A stretch of DNA of 64,000 nt, taken from Fremontodendron californicum (taxonomy: Eukaryota > Streptophyta > Magnoliopsida > Malvales > Malvaceae). The DNA lies in contig JAULJL010000005.1 in NCBI GenBank assembly GCA_030761205.1, forward strand, positions 11,619,501-11,683,500, read 5' to 3'. This document shows positions 47,722 through 60,115 of the stretch, one piece after another. How positions within the stretch are numbered: position 1 is the stretch's first letter; every line of letters begins with the position of its first letter. The translations under genes were made by a program, and so were the position numbers. The notes beneath the pieces were generated by a model. That model did not search any database and was not told where the DNA came from. It worked only from the letters and a program-made list of their open reading frames with translations.

Positions 47722-48076
47722 TTATTCAACATACTTTGGCTCAAAAAGTGGAAACTCCTCCACATCTTGTATTGGAAAGTTCTCATAGTAAGGCTTCAAT
47801 CTATGACCATTCACTTTGAATGCCTTATCTGTTTTTGGGCTTTGGATTTCAACTGCACCATGAGTAAATACATTAGTAATAACAAAAGGTCCAACCCAAC
47901 GAGAACGTAACTTACCTGGATATAACTTAAGGCGTGAATGGAAGAGAAGAACTTTTTGTCCAACAGCAAATTCTTTTCTTGATATCATCTTGTCATGGAA
48001 TGCCTTAGTCTTTTCCTTGTAAATCCTAGAATTCTGATAGGCATCATTCCTTATCTCCTCTAATTCTTGTAGGTCA
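47722..48076 (-). pseudogene. Athila integrase C-terminal part, separated by a frameshift
   Basis: After a one-base shift near 48076 the frame continues through [23 protein letters not shown] residues into [20 protein letters not shown] (from 47988), [12 protein letters not shown] and [11 protein letters not shown], the C-terminal DNA-binding domain of Athila integrase. It ends at 47722. As it stands it has no start of its own beyond an internal ATG and would not be made as part of pol without frameshifting. Confidence 0.85.
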
Positions 48077-49310
48077 AGTTTTCTTTTCTTTTCTTTCCTA
48101 TCTCATCCATCTCCATGTTGCATTGTTTGATAGCCCAATATGATTTATGTTCCAATTCAACCGGAAGATGACAAGGCTTACCATAAACAAGTCGATAAGG
48201 AGACATACCAATGGGTGTCTTATATGCTGTCCTATAAGCCCAAAGTGCATCATCAAGTCGTGAACTCCAATCCTTCCTATTTGGATTAACTGTCTTTTCA
48301 AGGATGGACTTAACTTCTCGGTTTGACACTTCAGCTTGCCCACTAGTTTGAGGATGATATGAGGTGGAGACCTTGTGTGTGATGTTATACTTCCTCAAAA
48401 GTGCTTCTATAGTCCTATTGCAAAAGTGAGTACCTCTATCGCTGATTATGGCCTTTGGCGTTCCAAACCTAGCAAAGATGTTAGTCTTGACAAAATCTGA
48501 AACAACTTTAGAGTCATTAGTCCTAGTGGATTTTGCTTCCACCCACTTTGAAACATAATCAACGGCAAGTAAAATATAAAGATTACCAAAAGAAGGAGGA
48601 AAAGGTCCCATGAAATCCATGCCCCATACATCAAAAATTTCAACAATAAGTATTGGAGTTTGAGGCATTTGATTTCTAGCACCTAAGTTACCTGTTCTTT
48701 GGCAACGATCAGATGACTTGCAAAAGAGGTATGCATCTTTGAATATGGTAGGCCAATAAAATCCAGAATCAAGAACTTTCATGGCTGTTCTTTTGGATCC
48801 AAAGTGTCCTCCACATGCATAAGAGTGACAAAAGGTGAGAATAGATTGAAATTCAGTTTCGAGTACACACCTTCTTATAATCTGATCGGAGCAATGCTTC
48901 CAAAGGTAAGGATCATCCCATATGTAGTATTTGGCATCACTCTTGATCTTATTTCTTTGAGCTTGTGTCAACTCTTGTGGCAACTTCTTGGTAACTAAGT
49001 AATTAACAATATCAGCATACCAAGGAGTTGTTGTTCTTATAAAAAGAAGTTGCTCATCCGGAAAGTTCTCATTCAAGGGTAGTGCATCATCTTCATGAAC
49101 TAAACGGCTAAGATGGTCCGCAACCAGGTTGTCACTACCTCTCTTATCTTTTATCTCCAAATCAAACTCTTGTAAGAGAAGTATCCATCTAATCAACCTT
49201 GGTTTGGCCTCCTTTTTAGTGAGTAAGTACTTAAGGGCTGCATGGTCAGAAAATACAATTACTTTAGTACCAATTAAATAAGATCGAAATTTTTCTAAAG
49301 CAAATAAACA
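48060..49310 (-). pseudogene. Athila RNase H remainder and integrase core, broken at both ends
   Basis: The frame picks up the RNase H end after a one-base deletion near 49305-49311 ([13 protein letters not shown]), then the integrase. The zinc finger keeps both His but reads [11 protein letters not shown] where CxxC is expected, so one Cys ligand is replaced by Ser (codon TCT, near 48710). The core retains GMDFMG, SDRGTHF and QAEVSNRE (D-D-E). A second one-base deletion near 48076 truncates the frame at 48060. The longest ATG-started frame is 48060-49196. Integration in cis looks impaired. Confidence 0.88.
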
Positions 49311-52300
49311 GCCAAAAGTTCTTTTTCAGTAGTGGAATAGTTCAATTGAGCATCATTAAGAGTTCTTGAGGCATAATAAATGGCATGTGAGGCTTTGCCA
49401 ACCCGTTGGCCCAAAACAGCTCCAATGGCATAGTCACTAGCATCACACATGATTTCAAAAGGTACATTCCAATCTGGTGGTTGGATGATAGGAGCTGATG
49501 TCAAGAGTCCCTTCAATGTTTCAAACGCCTCTTTGCATTTATCATCAAAGTGGAAAACCACATCTTTTTGTAGTAGCTTGCAAAGAGGTAATGTGATCTT
49601 TGAGAAGTCTTTGATAAATCTCCTATAGAAACCTGCATGTCCAAGAAAAGAACGAACCTCTCTCACATTTGTGGGAGGTGGTAAAGAATGCATAATATCT
49701 ATTTTAGACTTATCAACCTCTATCCCTCTAGAAGAAATAACATGGCCCAAAACTATTCCTTGTTCTACCATAAAGTGACATTTTTCCCAATTCAAAACAA
49801 GGTTAGTTTCCATGCATCTTTCAAGTACAAGTGTAAGGTTCTCTAGACATCTATCAAAAGAATCACCATATACACTAAAATCATCCATAAACACTTCTAT
49901 GATGTTCTCTACATAATCTGAAAATATGCTAACCATACACCTTTGGAATGTAGCTGGTGCATTACAAAGACCAAATGGCATACGCCGGTATGCAAAAGTA
50001 CCAAATGGACATGTGAATGTTGTTTTCTCTTGGTCCTCCGGAGCAATGGCTATCTGATTATAACCTGAAAAACCATCAAGAAAACAATAATGAGAATGGC
50101 CAGCTAACCTTTCAAGCATTTGATCAATAAAAGGTAAAGGAAAGTGGTCTTTGCGAGTTGTGGAATTAAGTTTACGATAATCAATACAAACTCGCCATCC
50201 TGTTTGAATCCTAGTAGGAACAAGTTCATTCTCATTATTTGTTACCACCGTTACACCTGATTTCTTTGGAACCACTTGGACTGGGCTCACCCATTTGCTA
50301 TCCGAGATAGGATAGATCACTCCAACATCTAGGAGCTTCAGTATCTCCTTTTTCACAACCTCCATCATAGGAGGGTTCAATCTTCTTTGTGCTTCTCTTG
50401 TTGGTTTGGACCCCTCCTCTAACAAAATCCGGTGCATGCACATGGATGGGCTTATTCCCTTGATATCGGCAATTGTCCAACCAATTGCTGTTTTATGCTC
50501 TCTAAGCACCCGGATAAGTCGCTCTTCTTGCAAAGGTGTGAGCTCTTTGGCAATGATGACAGGTAGTGTGTCCTTTTCCCCTAAGAACAAATATTTCAAG
50601 TGGTTCGGTAGTGGTTTCAACTCTAAAGTTGGTGCCTGCAAAATGGAAGGTAGAAGTTTCTCATTAGATAAAGGCAAATCAATAAATGAAACATCAAACC
50701 TTGCATCTTTAGGTTGCAGCGAGTGTAAAGATTCTAGTGCCCCTTCCACCTGGTCACTCAAGGCTAGTTTAGCATTCCCCATTCCGAGATGGTTGCTAAG
50801 GACTATTTCTACACTATCTTCACCATCTAGCTCATAAGCTTGCTGCACTAGTGAGTCAATTATATCAATATTAAAAACAGAATGCACATCACTAGGATAT
50901 CTCATGGCCTCAAAAATGTTAAAGCGAATTATTTCACCATCAAATTCCATAGTTAAAGTGCCATCATGTACATCTATTTTAGTTCTTGCTGTTTTCAAGA
51001 ATGGTCTCCCTAATAGAATAGGTGTGGGATTAGAAGACATCTCATCTTCCATCTCAATAACATAAAAGTCAGCGGGAAAAACCAATTCATTAACCTGTAC
51101 AAGAACGTCTTCTACCACTCCTCTTGGATAAGTGTTAGAACGGTCAGCAAGTTGTATTATGACACCGGTTTCCTCTAATGGTCCTAGATTCAATGAAGCA
51201 TAAATTGAATATGGCATGACATTAATAGATGCCCCTAGATCTAGCATAGCACGCTCAAACCTGGTGTTGCCTATCTTACAAGGAATGGTAAACATACCTG
51301 GATCCTTGCATTTAGGTGGGAGTTTCTTTTGAAGAATAGCTGACACATTCTCCCCCACACTTACCTTTTCATTCCATTTCAACTTCCGTTTAGATGTGCA
51401 CAACTCTTTTAGGAACTTGGCATATCTTGGCACTTGCTTGATAGCATCTAGTAAAGGAATGTTCACCTCTACTTTCCGGAAGGTTTCCAGAATTTCCTTC
51501 TCTTGCTCCTCCTTCTTGGACTTTGCTAACCTGTTAGGAAAAGGTGGAGGAGTTATATAGGAAGGAAAGGATGGTTTAGGAATTACCTTTTTTAGTGGCT
51601 CGTTGGGATGTGAAGAGGATGCCATGGTATTGTTCTCCCCTTGAGCACTATCATTTTGTGGTGTCTCTAGCTGTTTCCCACTTCTTAAATTTATAGCATT
51701 GGCATTCTCTCTTGGATTCACTATGGTTTGGGAAGGTAATTTCCCAGAATCCCTTGCTTGCATTTGACTCATGGTTGTTGCCAATTGCCCTATTTGAGTC
51801 TCCAAATTTCGAATACTTGTCTTTGTTTCCTGTTGAAATTGAATTGTATTAGTAGAAAGAGCTTTAACAAGATCTTCAAGAGAAGTACCTGAATTTTGGG
51901 TGGGTGGTAGTTGTTGTCGGGTTTGGTATGGTTGTTGCACTCTTTGCTGAAAACCCGGTGGCCTGTGGTCAAATGGTGGAGGAATAGTTTGTGATTGGTT
52001 CCCTCCATAATTGAAGTTTGGATGATCCTTCCATCCTGGATTGTATGTGTTTGAGTAGGGATCATATTTCCTTGATTGGTTCTGAAATCCACCCATGGCA
52101 TTCACATGTTCATTGGTATCCTCTTGAAGTGTTGGACACATATCAGTTTGGTGCCCTATGTTTGAACATATGCCACAAGCCTTTATTTGTTGTATTTTAC
52201 CTACAGCCAATTGTTGAACAAGAGAAGTCAGTTTATCAAATTTTTGTTCAAGGGATGATATACTTACCTCATTAACTCTCTTGGGTTGTGGTGGTGGATC

Positions 52301-53059
52301 TTGTCTCATTGAGAACTGTTGAGAATTGGCTGCCATGTTGGAGATTAATGTTCTAGCAGCCCTGGGAGTCTTATCAACTAGAGCTCCCCCACTAGCGGCA
52401 TCTATCATACTTCTCTCCATGGGCATGAGACCTTCATAGAAGTATTGGATGAGAAGTTGTTCACTTATTTGATGGTGTGGACATGATGCACAAAGTTTCT
52501 TGAACCTCTCCCAATATTCATATAAGGACTCTCCGTTGTATTGCCGAATCCCACATATCTCTTTCCTAATGTTGGCAGCCTTAGATGCTGGGAAATACCT
52601 TTCCAAGAATGCTTTCTTCAAATCATTCCATGTAGTGATGGTCCCGGATGGTAGATAGTAGAGCCATTCCTTTGCTGTATCAGCTAGAGAGAATGGGAAG
52701 GCTCTCAACTTAACTTGCTCTTCCGTGACCCCTGTTGGTCTCATGCTTGAGCAAACTACATGGAATTCCTTGAGGTGCTTATTTGGATCCTCTCCTGCAA
52801 AACCATGAAAAGTTGGGAGAAGATGAATCAAACCAGATTTTAATTCAAAAGCTACCTCAAGATTAGCATATTCAATGCATAATGGTTGTTGACCCAAGTC
52901 CGGAGCGGCTAGCTCCTTGAGAGTTCGGTTGTCAGCTGCTGCCATCTCTCCTTGCTCCTCTTGGATGTTTTGGATCAACTCCTCGATTGGTTGTTGGTGA
53001 GAAGTTATAAATTCCCGAATTTTCCTAAGTCGTAAGTCTTCTTCGGGAGCTTGGAACAT
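49295..53059 (-). CDS. Athila gag-protease-reverse transcriptase polyprotein
   Basis: 1254 codons from ATG at 53059, close to the PBS. Gag domain about residues 70-240; zinc knuckle [14 protein letters not shown] (C-x2-C-x4-H-x4-C, about 293-306); protease with [12 protein letters not shown] (about 603), a DLG variant of the DSG/DTG triad; RT with [20 protein letters not shown] (about 958) and catalytic FMDD (about 1058). It stops at TAG (49295-49297) inside RNase H after [12 protein letters not shown], because one base is missing near 49305-49311. Gag, protease and RT are intact, so the element may make particles and RT but relies on frameshifting or trans help for integrase. Confidence 0.92.
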   Translation of the reverse strand: MFQAPEEDLRLRKIREFITSHQQPIEELIQNIQEEQGEMAAADNRTLKELAAPDLGQQPLCIEYANLEVAFELKSGLIHLLPTFHGFAGEDPNKHLKEFHVVCSSMRPTGVTEEQVKLRAFPFSLADTAKEWLYYLPSGTITTWNDLKKAFLERYFPASKAANIRKEICGIRQYNGESLYEYWERFKKLCASCPHHQISEQLLIQYFYEGLMPMERSMIDAASGGALVDKTPRAARTLISNMAANSQQFSMRQDPPPQPKRVNEVSISSLEQKFDKLTSLVQQLAVGKIQQIKACGICSNIGHQTDMCPTLQEDTNEHVNAMGGFQNQSRKYDPYSNTYNPGWKDHPNFNYGGNQSQTIPPPFDHRPPGFQQRVQQPYQTRQQLPPTQNSGTSLEDLVKALSTNTIQFQQETKTSIRNLETQIGQLATTMSQMQARDSGKLPSQTIVNPRENANAINLRSGKQLETPQNDSAQGENNTMASSSHPNEPLKKVIPKPSFPSYITPPPFPNRLAKSKKEEQEKEILETFRKVEVNIPLLDAIKQVPRYAKFLKELCTSKRKLKWNEKVSVGENVSAILQKKLPPKCKDPGMFTIPCKIGNTRFERAMLDLGASINVMPYSIYASLNLGPLEETGVIIQLADRSNTYPRGVVEDVLVQVNELVFPADFYVIEMEDEMSSNPTPILLGRPFLKTARTKIDVHDGTLTMEFDGEIIRFNIFEAMRYPSDVHSVFNIDIIDSLVQQAYELDGEDSVEIVLSNHLGMGNAKLALSDQVEGALESLHSLQPKDARFDVSFIDLPLSNEKLLPSILQAPTLELKPLPNHLKYLFLGEKDTLPVIIAKELTPLQEERLIRVLREHKTAIGWTIADIKGISPSMCMHRILLEEGSKPTREAQRRLNPPMMEVVKKEILKLLDVGVIYPISDSKWVSPVQVVPKKSGVTVVTNNENELVPTRIQTGWRVCIDYRKLNSTTRKDHFPLPFIDQMLERLAGHSHYCFLDGFSGYNQIAIAPEDQEKTTFTCPFGTFAYRRMPFGLCNAPATFQRCMVSIFSDYVENIIEVFMDDFSVYGDSFDRCLENLTLVLERCMETNLVLNWEKCHFMVEQGIVLGHVISSRGIEVDKSKIDIMHSLPPPTNVREVRSFLGHAGFYRRFIKDFSKITLPLCKLLQKDVVFHFDDKCKEAFETLKGLLTSAPIIQPPDWNVPFEIMCDASDYAIGAVLGQRVGKASHAIYYASRTLNDAQLNYSTTEKELLAVYLL

Positions 53060-53148
53060 TCACTAATAAAAAAAATAAGAAAGTAAATAATTAGAACTGA
53101 AAATAAGAATAAACCAATAAACTAATAAACTAAAGAAAGCAATCCCCG
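53060..53148 (-). other. Short Athila leader
   Basis: Less than 90 bp between PBS and gag ATG, AT-rich. The minus strand has TTATTTTCAG and TTTTATTAG, the second two bases before the gag ATG, both acceptor-like. Confidence 0.5.
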
Positions 53149-53160
53149 GCAACGGCGCCA
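53143..53160 (-). promoter_or_regulatory. Primer-binding site, tRNA-Asp type
   Basis: TGGCGCCGTTGCCGGGGA on the minus strand, a few bases (TTTTT) from the 5' LTR end. It matches the complement of the plant tRNA-Asp 3' end, the usual Athila primer. Confidence 0.85.
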
Positions 53161-53166
53161 AAAATT

Positions 53167-55146
53167 TGATGCACCCAAAAGAGTGTATCTTATTTAACCT
53201 TGCACTAAAAAGATAAATTGTAAGTATAGTAGTTAGCAAGGGTCGAGTCCTCAGGGATTGGGTTTTAGTTTATAAGTTAATAGTTTAAAACTTAAATTCA
53301 AGAACAATAAAAGAAAAGGGGTTTTTGAAGCCAGATTTAAACTAAAGTAAATAATAAGAATAAGATGAAAGGCGGTATAACCAGCCAATAATATATATAC
53401 TAAATTAGGCGGTATAACCAGCCAATAAAAATAAAACAAAGTTAATATACAAATTAGGCGGTATAACCAGCCAATAAAAATAAATATACTTTTAAAAATA
53501 AGCAAACTAGAAAAGTAAGAAAACAAGTAAGTAAGAAGAATCAAATATGAAAAATATGGTTAAGGTTTCATTCTCCACCACTAGACATCATTAAGAATCA
53601 ATTTCAAATCTATCAATATCAATCAACTATCAAAGTTAACAACCGTAGATAACAACAAGCTCTGTTACCCCAATCTTTCCTTAGTTTGTCGTTAAATAGA
53701 ACAAGCTCTCTATTTAATCTCTAACCATTAAACAACTTAGAATAAGCTCTCTAAATTCAATTTAATGGCAGCTTTATGATGAGAAAGATAGGTTGATCTA
53801 AGCAACAAACACATAAGCTCGGATTGTTCAACTTAGGTTATGTTCCACTTTGCAATTATTGAAAACTTGACCATAATCATTAATCACAAATTGCCACTTA
53901 TGAATAGGAAATCAAGACAATTACACGGATCAAGACTCCTAAACTAGCAATAGATAACTATCAAGATCTATCTAGTTGTACACCTAAATAAATCAAGACA
54001 ACATCATGAACAATTCTTGTAGAAGAACATAAGCAACTTTGATAGAAAATTAATGATAGATAGAATCTGAAAATCAATCACAAAACATGTCTAGGGCTTT
54101 GAAATCAACCTTAACCAAATAGAAGTTTAGCCTAGCATAGGCATTATAAACATAAAATTAAATAGAATCTAAGAAGAAAATAAAAGAAAGAAAGAAGAAG
54201 AAGAAGAATATTAATTATCCAACCTCTTGCTCTTTCTAAAGAAAAAGAAAACTAGAGAAAAGATAGAAGAAGAAAACTTAGAGAATTTTGTTAAAATGGC
54301 TAATATCCTACCAATCTCCAATATGATCCCTTACAATCATCCAAGGCCCTCTATTTATACACATTTTGGAGGGCTAAATGACAAGAGACAAGCTTTACAA
54401 ATTTCAAAGGTAGGTATATGACGATTTTGATCAGCCAACTTGATGGTCGATTTCGTCAATATTGGAGGCCTGATCTGATCACATGGTCTTCTAGAAAAAG
54501 GTTCCCATATCAGTTACGGAACCATAGCCGTTGGAATCAGCTCATTTGCTGATGTGGTTAAGCAGATATGGGCAAAATACGAAAACATGTCAGCACAGAC
54601 GTCATTGCACATCAGCCACCTTGATGGTCGATTTCTTCAATATTGGAGGCCTGATCTGATCACATGGTCTTCTAGACAAAGGTTCCCCTATCAGTTACGG
54701 AACCATAGACGTTGGAATCAGCTCATTTGCTGATGTGGATAAGAAGATATGGGCATAATACGAAAACATGTCAGCACAGACGTCATTGCACATCAGCCAA
54801 CTTGATGGTCGATTTTGCTAGGGAAAACGACTCCGTTTTAAGAAGTGTAAAACATGAAAAAGATAGATATGCCTCTTAGCTTTGCATGGCTACAAATTTC
54901 AGCCTTATTGCTTCAATGAAACTCGAGATATAGCTGATATGGCAAAAGGTGTCGGAACTGAAACTGAACTGGATTTGCCCTTAATTCTAGTAATCTGAAA
55001 TCACTCAAAGAAACTTGTGAAAAACACCAAAATACATAAAAATATAAAAGATCATAAACACAATTAGACTAAACAATAATAACTCGTATTTGACACAAAA
55101 CAATAATAAAACATAACTAAAAACTATATAATTATACGAGTTATCA
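53167..55146 (-). repeat. 5' LTR of the Athila element, 1980 bp
   Basis: Identical to the 3' LTR except about four bases. It holds the active promoter in element orientation and the same hairpin repeats and internal duplication. Confidence 0.95.
54351..54359 (-). promoter_or_regulatory. TATA box of the Athila 5' LTR
   Basis: TATAAATAG on the minus strand, a perfect plant TATA consensus, followed in transcription direction by GGCCTTGG. The 3' LTR copy is at 42914-42922. Start site expected near 54325. Confidence 0.7.
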
Positions 55147-55497
55147 GAACCCGGGTATAGGATTCATGTTATGCAAATGCACGTGTAGTGTGTGCGGAGG
55201 AATATCAAACCTTTCACTACCTATTCTACAAACCTTATTCTAAATGCCCTAGCAATTAAAACATTCAAGAATAGTGTAACGCATTAACCAACAAGCAATT
55301 ATAATATGCAACCTTAAATAACTAGAGAACAATAATAAAATGCATGCACATGAGTATGAACATATTTAAAAATATTTTACTATTTTTCAAAATTCTCCTT
55401 ATAAAAAAAATGTGGGAATTAAAATTAAATACCAATTAAACCAATAAAACCGAGACTGAGATAACACACGACTAATTCTAGGCCTGACTCTCTAATA
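55147..55497 (-). other. Leader of the outer element, distal part
   Basis: Resumes after the Athila insertion with GAACCCGGGTATAGGATTCA and aligns with 31586-31947 of the inner Ogre. No coding sequence. Confidence 0.75.
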
Positions 55498-55516
55498 GTC
55501 CCCAGCGGAGTCGCCA
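55498..55516 (-). promoter_or_regulatory. Primer-binding site of the outer element
   Basis: TGGCGACTCCGCTGGGGAC on the minus strand, three bases from the LTR; the same tRNA-Arg type as in the inner Ogre. Confidence 0.85.
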
Positions 55517-55519
55517 AGC

Positions 55520-58500
55520 TGTCGCAACCTAAAAAAATAACGACGAGTCTCATCGCAAGACTATATTATTCGTTAGGCGTGACATTAAAAAAACCGAGGA
55601 AAAGTCGACTTAATTCCTCTAAAAAATGAAGGTTTTGGAAATGACCTAAAAAAGACATGGAGTCGCCACCAATCTTTTTTAGCTAGGTGTGATCGGCCAC
55701 CTATTAAAGCTGATTTTATAAAATATTTTAAAAATTAATTAAAACATTTAAAAAACCGATTTCAAGTCTGCGTTTTAAACCAGAGAAATCAAAGAAGCGG
55801 GTTCGGGAGTCGGTTACGTGTGGGGAAGGATTAGCACCCCCACAACGCCCGTATAAATCGGTACCTTATTAATCGTGTGTTATCTCAAGTCTTGGTAAAA
55901 GTTGGTTTTAAATTTAGTATTTCAAGTTAATTCCCAATTTAAAGAAAAATAATTTCATTTTTTTTTTATTGAAAATGATCCGGAATTCATAAATTCAAAA
56001 TTTTCCTATATTCCCCAACAAACGTGGCAAAATATAGAAATTTTTATTAGTTTTGGAAAACTTTCTGAATCGTTCTCTTTTTTTTTGAAAGAAAGATATT
56101 CCTTTATTAATAATAATTGATGATATTCCCTCCAGCAAACCCGGTAGAGAACTCATGAATTATTTTAACTCGGGAATATCTTTATTTTTATTGAAAACCA
56201 TTATCTTTTTTTAAAACATTTAAAAGAAATGAATATGTATGGGCATGACATAAATATAATGACATAGCAAAATCTAAATAATATAATGCAACCTAAATGT
56301 CATGACACATAGAAATTATTATGGCAAGAATCACATATTATATAAAATGCATGAATATAAAAATGCAATGCATGAAATGTATTTTTTCCTTTAATTAAGG
56401 AAATCCGTATATCTAAAAAGATATCCGGCTACCTTAGGAAAATATGTCAAATTAAATATTCTAAAACCAAAATACTTTGTGATTGTTTGAAAACAATTTT
56501 GGAAAGCTTGAATTAAAAATAAAAACTGGGCTAAAATTTTTAAAATGACTCTAATTTCCTAAGTTTTAAAAAATCCGGACTTGGCTACCCTTAACCCGGG
56601 ATTTGAAAAACCATTTTTAGAGTTTAAAAAGGCTTAGAAATTACCTTAAGTCAGTAGCTAACCCTCCTAATCAGCCCACTCTAAGTAAATTAACCAAAAC
56701 AGAAAATTGGTTTTTCTTTAAATTCAATTCTGACTCCACTGTCCAGTTTTAGTCCACGATTTTTTACTCTATTTTTAAAAATTCCAAAAATTCTGAAAAA
56801 ATTATTGGAGACTCAGGACATGTAAAAATACACGAAAAAAAATCGACTTAATTTTCTGATCAAAGATGAATTCCCAGAAAAACCAGAGATGTACGAGTTT
56901 TTGGATGGAGAAAAAAAACTGCTTTGCCAACACACATTTTTTTTGTCTTTGATAAAATCATTTAAAAACCAAAATAAAAATATTTGAAACTCATAGAATG
57001 ACTTGAAGACAGTAGCTAGGACTTTTTGAAAGTTAGATAAAAATTGGCTAAGTAAAAAAAATCACAAAGGTAGAATAATCAATTTGACAAACTTAATTTT
57101 CCACAAGTGTGCTCAAGAGAGCATGACCTTGAACCATTAATTGGCTCAAGTCATTATTCAAGTGGCATGAACATGAAATGCATGAAACAATGCAGCAAAC
57201 ATAATGCATGAAATGCATGGATCTAAACCTAAATGTAAGGAAAATGCATGACACAAATAATATGGCCTAGACCTAACATGAACTTGCATGACATTTAATG
57301 TAACCTAGACCTAAGACATGCATGGCATTTTCACAAACACAAGGCATGCTTAATTCAAAAATCCAACCAAATATCATGCAAATGCAAAAACCTAACAACT
57401 AGCATGACAAAAATACAACACACAATGCAAAACACATGGAGTAGCCAAATGGCTCCAAGCTTCAACAAGCATGGCATTTTCACAAACACTTGGTATGCTA
57501 GCATGAAAAACTAAGTCATAACACAAAAATCACACAAGCATTTTCACAAACACCTAATATACCAAATCTAAAACATGCTTACTAAGATATAAAACAAGAA
57601 TCATGCAAAGAATCACACAAGCATTTTCACAAACACTTAATATGCTAACTCTAAAACATGCTCAAATTTAAACAACATGAAAACAGAAAATTAAAAATGT
57701 AAAAACATGATATCTAAGACATAAATGGCAACAAACAAAGCAACCAAATTAAATATAACTTAAGAACATGAAATAACATAATATTTAAAACATCAAAAAT
57801 AAAGAAAATAGCATAAACAATATGGTAAAATGAATCAAAAATAACAACTTAAAATAAATAATGTAGGCCATTTGGCCATGGTGAGTTTATTGTAAAAACA
57901 AAATGTAAGAAAAATATACTTAAGAAAGGAAATGAAGGAAGAACAAGAAACATTATTTTAAAATGAAAACTCACCAAGTAGCTTTTGAACGGATTAAGCT
58001 ATAAACCCTCAGAGTAGCTTTTGAACGGATTAAGCCACAAACCCTCTCACAAGTAGCTTTTGAACGGATTAAGCTATAAACCCTCAGAGTAGCTTTTGAA
58101 CGGATTAAGCCACAAACCCTCAGAGTAGCTTTTGAACGGATTAAGCTACAAACCCTCTCAACAAAAACACTATGACTCACCACCCGGATAATCCTAATAC
58201 AAGTGTATAGACTATCTCACAAGGGGTAGTGGGTGATTCCAACCAAAGGCCAAGACCCCTTATTTATAAGGTGAGCACCTCCTTGGCTTGACATTACAAA
58301 GGGATGTGGGATTGGGACTTAGGCTCAAAAATGAAAATCTCTAACTTAACTCTTGATTTTTAATCACTTGATTGAAAAAAATCCTAAGCTTCCTCCTTCC
58401 TTTGGGCTTGGGCAGGCCAGCACTTCTCTTTTCCAGCCCAGCTCTGATTTTTGAAAGGCCCAAAGAAGCCCTTTTCGGTTGCTTGGGTGAAACGACCATT

Positions 58501-59642
58501 TTGCCCCCCGGATGCAAAATAAATATCAAACGGGCTCCAAATTCAATTTTTCTTTTTTTAATATTTCCAAAATAATAAAATATTGAGTTCTGGAAGTTTT
58601 CAAAATTATCCGAGTCCGTTTGCTATTTATTTGGATTTTTTCTTCCCAAAATGTCCTTTTATGCCCCTACTTTTTACCATTTTTTAAACGAGCTCCAAAT
58701 CAAGATTTTTCTTCACCAATCTCTTCAAAATAATTAAAAAGTGTGATCTGGAAGTTTTCATAATTTTTGGAGCTCATTTGGTATTTTTTCGGGATTTATC
58801 GGCTTGAATTACTGCATGGGAGGTCCGGGATTTGGCCATTTTGCAAACGAACTCGGAATCAAGATTTTCTTTCGCCAATCTCCTTCAAATGATTTAAGAA
58901 TGAGATTGACAAATTTTCCATAATTTTCGGAGTCCATTTGCTATTTTTCCCAAATTTTTCCAATTTTGCCCTTTAACCTCCGAAACCCGGTTTTGCTCAA
59001 AACAAGTCCGATTTTCATATTTTCTTCAATCTGAGCCTTGGGCCATACTTTTTAATCATTCCTCATCCATTGGGGGCTTTGGTCTTACCAAGTCGGGCCA
59101 TTTCTGTGATTCTTCCTGATTTCACCGAAATCCACTAAAACCCTAATTCTCGGTTTTCTCCCGGATTGACTTTTCTCTCGGTTTTTCTTGCAAGTGACTT
59201 CTCCATTACCCGTAGTCAGTGCTTATCTTTCATTTGGAACCTTCAATTTCGACCAGTTTGATCGTTTAAGCATTTTTCCCCAAATTTCTCGGATTAGGGT
59301 TTCTTTTCTATTGAATCTCCAAATCCCAACTTCCGAAGTCCATATCTTTCAATGTAGACCTCGGATTATCAAAATTCTTTCTCCATTTTTCAATTGAACT
59401 TAAAATCTTGATTTTGAAAGTGGGTTGACTTTTTCAGTAGTTGACTTTCTAGGGTTGACTTTTTCGGGTTTGACTTTTTCGGGGTTGACTTTTTTTTTAA
59501 GTTTGACTTTTTGTGCACGCCCTCTTAAACTAAGTCTCGGAGTACCACCTGCAGGATGAAAATAGTCTTTTTATACTCGGAAACATCAATATGGGAGGAA
59601 AACATACCTGTTTAGTGGTCCGGACAAAATTAGGTGTCTACA
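55520..59642 (-). repeat. 5' LTR of the outer Ogre element, 4123 bp
   Basis: Termini TGTCGCAACC and GTGTCTACA. Shorter than its partner because it has one rather than two copies of the 213-bp unit and a deletion near 56300. TATAAATA on the minus strand (58260-58269) is the probable TATA box. From about 56910 to the end it is nearly identical to 9231-11963. Confidence 0.9.
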
Positions 59643-59647
59643 CTATA

Positions 59648-60115
59648 TATAATGTGGTTGATTGAATCAGTGTTACGAGTCAAGTGACACCAACTCAGTT
59701 TAAAAAATACAAAAAATCAAATTTAAATTATAATAATGAAATAAAATTAAAGATATTTAAGTACTTTAATTTTTAAAAATAACTAATTAAAAATTAATCA
59801 TATTTTTAAAAATCTTTTAAATTTTTAAAAAGTAAATATTCATTTATATTTTTAACTTATTACATCTTTTAAAATACAATATTTTCATTTAAAGAAACAT
59901 TTTCTTAAAAAAAAAAATTTGTGATAAATTCTAGTATAAAGAAAGTGAGACAAGTTTGGCTCATTTCTTTTCGCGTCCCGTTTTTCATCTTCCACAACCA
60001 ACCATAACAAATTTCACAAAGAGATAATGCTACAAAATCTGGGTTATTCACATTATAAACACCATTTTGCCTTAAGCTCAAACATTCAAATTATCTAAAG
60101 ATCAGCACAAATAAT
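59648..60115. other. Continuation of the split Helitron-like end; non-coding
   Basis: Starts TATAATGTGGTTG, contains AAGTGACACCAACTCAG as in the Helitron-like end at 5408, then AT-rich sequence. No gene recognised and no Helitron 3' end before 60116. Confidence 0.5.

Larger units (their letters stand above)
41730..55146 (-). mobile_element. Young Athila retrotransposon carrying LOG-like and NABP-like genes, 13.4 kb
   Basis: Two 1980-bp LTRs (41730-43709 and 53167-55146), perfect TSD GAACC (41725-41729 and 55147-55151), a tRNA-Asp-type PBS and a GTGTGGGGG polypurine tract. Only about four LTR differences were seen (0.2%), so the insertion is recent. Minus-strand order: LTR, PBS, gag-protease-RT, frameshift, RNase H remainder and integrase, frameshift, integrase C-terminus, NABP-like ORF, LOG-like ORF, long 3' region, PPT, LTR. 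The gag ([40 protein letters not shown]) marks it as Athila. The two extra ORFs sit where Athila elements often carry an envelope-like ORF; I see none here. Confidence 0.95.
7603..59642 (-). mobile_element. Outer non-autonomous Ogre/Tat-type retrotransposon, split by two younger insertions
   Basis: The termini are TGTCGCAACC at 7603 and GTGTCTACA at 59642, with perfect 5-bp target duplications CTATA at 7598-7602 and 59643-59647. LTRs are 7603-11963 and 55520-59642. Its own internal DNA is about 7 kb (11964-13567, 36748-41729 and 55147-55519); the rest is the inserted Ogre (13568-36747) and Athila (41730-55146). The PBS lies beside the right LTR and the PPT beside the left, so it is on the minus strand. 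ORF1, protease and pol are absent; only a gag scrap (about 39965-40140) survives. Its 3' untranslated segments around 38300-39000 align with 21000-21540 of the intact inner Ogre, showing kinship. Confidence 0.9.
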
